Shown in pieces: positions 16,408 to 19,078 of a stretch of DNA of 19,078 nt. Where the stretch lies: contig CAIZKA010000388.1 in the NCBI GenBank assembly GCA_903933395.1, positions 1 through 19,078 of the forward strand, written 5' to 3'. How positions within the stretch are numbered: the stretch's first letter is position 1; each line of letters opens with the position of its first letter. Under the pieces are notes generated by a model. That model was not told where the DNA came from and made no database searches. It worked only from the letters and a program-made list of their open reading frames with translations. This stretch comes from an uncultured beta proteobacterium (GTDB taxonomy: Bacteria > Pseudomonadota > Gammaproteobacteria > Burkholderiales > Rhodocyclaceae). The position numbers and the translations under genes are program-made.

Positions 16408-16677
16408 ATGGCAATTTCCACTACCGACAAAGCCAAGATCGTCACCGACTACCAGCGTGCCCAGGGTGACACCGGCTCCCCCGAAGTCCAGGTGGCGCTT
16501 CTTACCGCGCGCATCAACGACTTGACGGACCATTTCAAGGCGCACACCAAAGACCACCATTCACGTCGCGGCCTGCTCAAGATGGTGAGCCAGCGTCGCT
16601 CGATGCTGGACTACCTCAAGCGCAAGAACGTCGACGGCTATCGATCCCTGATCGAGCGCCTCGGCCTGCGTAAGTAG
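16408..16677 (+). CDS. rpsO: 30S ribosomal protein S15
   Basis: S15 binds the central domain of 16S rRNA early in 30S assembly. At 89 residues it has the exact family length. The characteristic segments are GDTGSPEVQVALLTARINDLTDHF, the HSRRGLL loop and VSQRRSMLDYLKRKN, ending YRSLIERLGLRK. AAGGA at 16396-16400 is seven bases before the ATG. It has its own promoter and is followed by a strong intrinsic terminator and pnp, the same arrangement as the E. coli rpsO-pnp locus, where S15 represses its own translation. Whether such control exists here cannot be seen directly. Confidence 0.97.
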   Translation: MAISTTDKAKIVTDYQRAQGDTGSPEVQVALLTARINDLTDHFKAHTKDHHSRRGLLKMVSQRRSMLDYLKRKNVDGYRSLIERLGLRK

Positions 16678-16752
16678 TTTCAACCGAACTCCGCTGCGGG
16701 TCATCACCAACGCGATGCGCTTTGCGCCAGATACTGCGCAGGCTTGCTGAAC

Positions 16753-16792
16753 AAGCCGGCACAGCCATGAGGGCTGTGCCGGCTTTTAATTT
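16753..16792 (+). terminator. Intrinsic terminator between rpsO and pnp
   Basis: AAGCCGGCACAGCC (16753-16766) pairs perfectly with 16772-16785 (14 bp) around a five-base loop, followed by TTTTAATTTTT. It ends only six bases before the pnp Shine-Dalgarno site, so pnp is either expressed by readthrough or from a promoter I cannot identify in 16678-16752. Confidence 0.88.
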
Positions 16793-16798
16793 TTGTCG

Positions 16799-16804
16799 AA
16801 AGGA
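16799..16804 (+). promoter_or_regulatory. Shine-Dalgarno AAAGGA that sets the pnp start at GTG 16811
   Basis: AAAGGA is six bases before GTG 16811. That start gives a product beginning MLNPIKKSF, matching the E. coli PNPase opening MLNPIVRKF. The earlier in-frame TTG at 16793 would put this site inside the gene and overlaps the terminator T-run, so it is rejected. Confidence 0.85.
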
Positions 16805-16810
16805 ATTTTT

Positions 16811-18928
<2,118 letters not shown>

Positions 18929-18940
18929 GTTTCGGCTTTT

Positions 18941-18982
18941 GGGCAACAAGAAAGGACGCCGAGGCGTCCTTTTTTGTTGCCC
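18941..18982. terminator. Long near-perfect inverted repeat after pnp, intrinsic terminator
   Basis: The outer arms GGGCAACA (18941-18948) and TGTTGCCC (18975-18982) enclose inner arms AAAGGACGC (18951-18959) and GCGTCCTTT (18964-18972) around a CGAG loop. One A-T pair and one G-U pair join the two stems into about 19 pairs. On the plus strand a six-T run follows the GC-rich inner stem. The symmetry means it could also stop transcription from the opposite side. Confidence 0.85.
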
Positions 18983-19035
18983 GGGGTTTCCGGGCGCCGC
19001 TTACTTCCCAACCTGTTTTTGGCTTCGGCCGCTAC

Positions 19036-19063
19036 GCTTAACGTTCGCTGCGCTCACGTTAGC
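19036..19063. repeat. Imperfect inverted repeat at the window edge
   Basis: GCTTAACGT (19036-19044) and ACGTTAGC (19056-19063) are inverted copies apart from one missing base, around an 11-base GC-rich centre that is itself partly symmetric. No gene is seen in 18983-19078. The element may continue beyond the window. Confidence 0.35.
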
Positions 19064-19078
19064 CTGCACCGAAAGCAG

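Noticed and set aside
16723..16740. Small hairpin (TGCGC / GCGCA) between rpsO and pnp as an RNase III or regulatory site
   Set aside because: Five pairs around an eight-base loop is too weak and too common in GC-rich DNA to call.
16793..16810. TTG start for pnp at 16793
   Set aside because: It overlaps the terminator T-run and would place the Shine-Dalgarno site inside the gene. GTG 16811 matches the family N-terminus.
19034..19066. Integron attC site
   Set aside because: GCTTAAC resembles one core site, but the other arm, GTTAGCC, does not fit GTTRRRY, and the arms are far too close for an attC. No integrase or cassette is seen.

Overview
The window is a GC-rich stretch in which every supported gene lies on the plus strand. 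Gene content and order (an anthraniloyl-CoA-type catabolic operon, then rnm-yciO, an M50 protease, trpS-scpA-scpB-rluB, rimP-nusA-infB-rbfA-truB-rpsO-pnp) point to a betaproteobacterium, probably close to the Azoarcus/Thauera/Rhodocyclales group. That placement is inferred from gene content and protein similarity as remembered, not from a search.

Region 1 (1-3311) is the 3' end of a catabolic operon. It holds the C-terminal part of a bifunctional aryl-CoA monooxygenase/reductase (2-aminobenzoyl-CoA or salicylyl-CoA type), an enoyl-CoA hydratase-family protein, an acyl-CoA dehydrogenase and a RidA-family protein. Together they fit aerobic CoA-dependent degradation of anthranilate or a related aromatic acid: ring hydroxylation and reduction, then beta-oxidation-like steps. 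The ligase and regulator would lie upstream of the window.

Region 2 (3361-6460) holds an alpha/beta hydrolase overlapping an RNase AM-type PHP protein, then a YciO-family protein and a site-2-type membrane metalloprotease. Three of these four genes have a TAAAAT -10-like box 6 to 32 bases before the start codon and no clear Shine-Dalgarno sequence, suggesting leaderless or very short leaders.

Region 3 (6462-10188) is a tightly packed run, trpS-scpA-scpB-rluB, with overlaps of 4, 17 and 197 bases. It combines tRNA charging, chromosome condensation (the ScpAB partners of Smc) and 23S rRNA pseudouridylation. The 197-base out-of-frame scpB/rluB overlap is the most unusual coding feature here.

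Region 4 (10189-18982) is the classical transcription-translation operon. A strong promoter and a leader with a terminator-like hairpin precede rimP-nusA-infB-rbfA-truB. A second promoter drives rpsO, a strong intrinsic terminator separates rpsO from pnp, and a long near-perfect inverted repeat ends pnp. These genes cover 30S maturation, antitermination, initiation, tRNA modification and RNA decay.

The last 96 bases hold no gene, only an imperfect inverted repeat. No RNA gene, insertion sequence, CRISPR array or prophage gene was found, and no intergenic stretch reaches 300 bases. Most of the window is conserved housekeeping sequence. I see no convincing new multi-gene system; the points worth a second look are the gene overlap, the rimP leader, the atypical RidA and YciO proteins, and the short-leader promoters.
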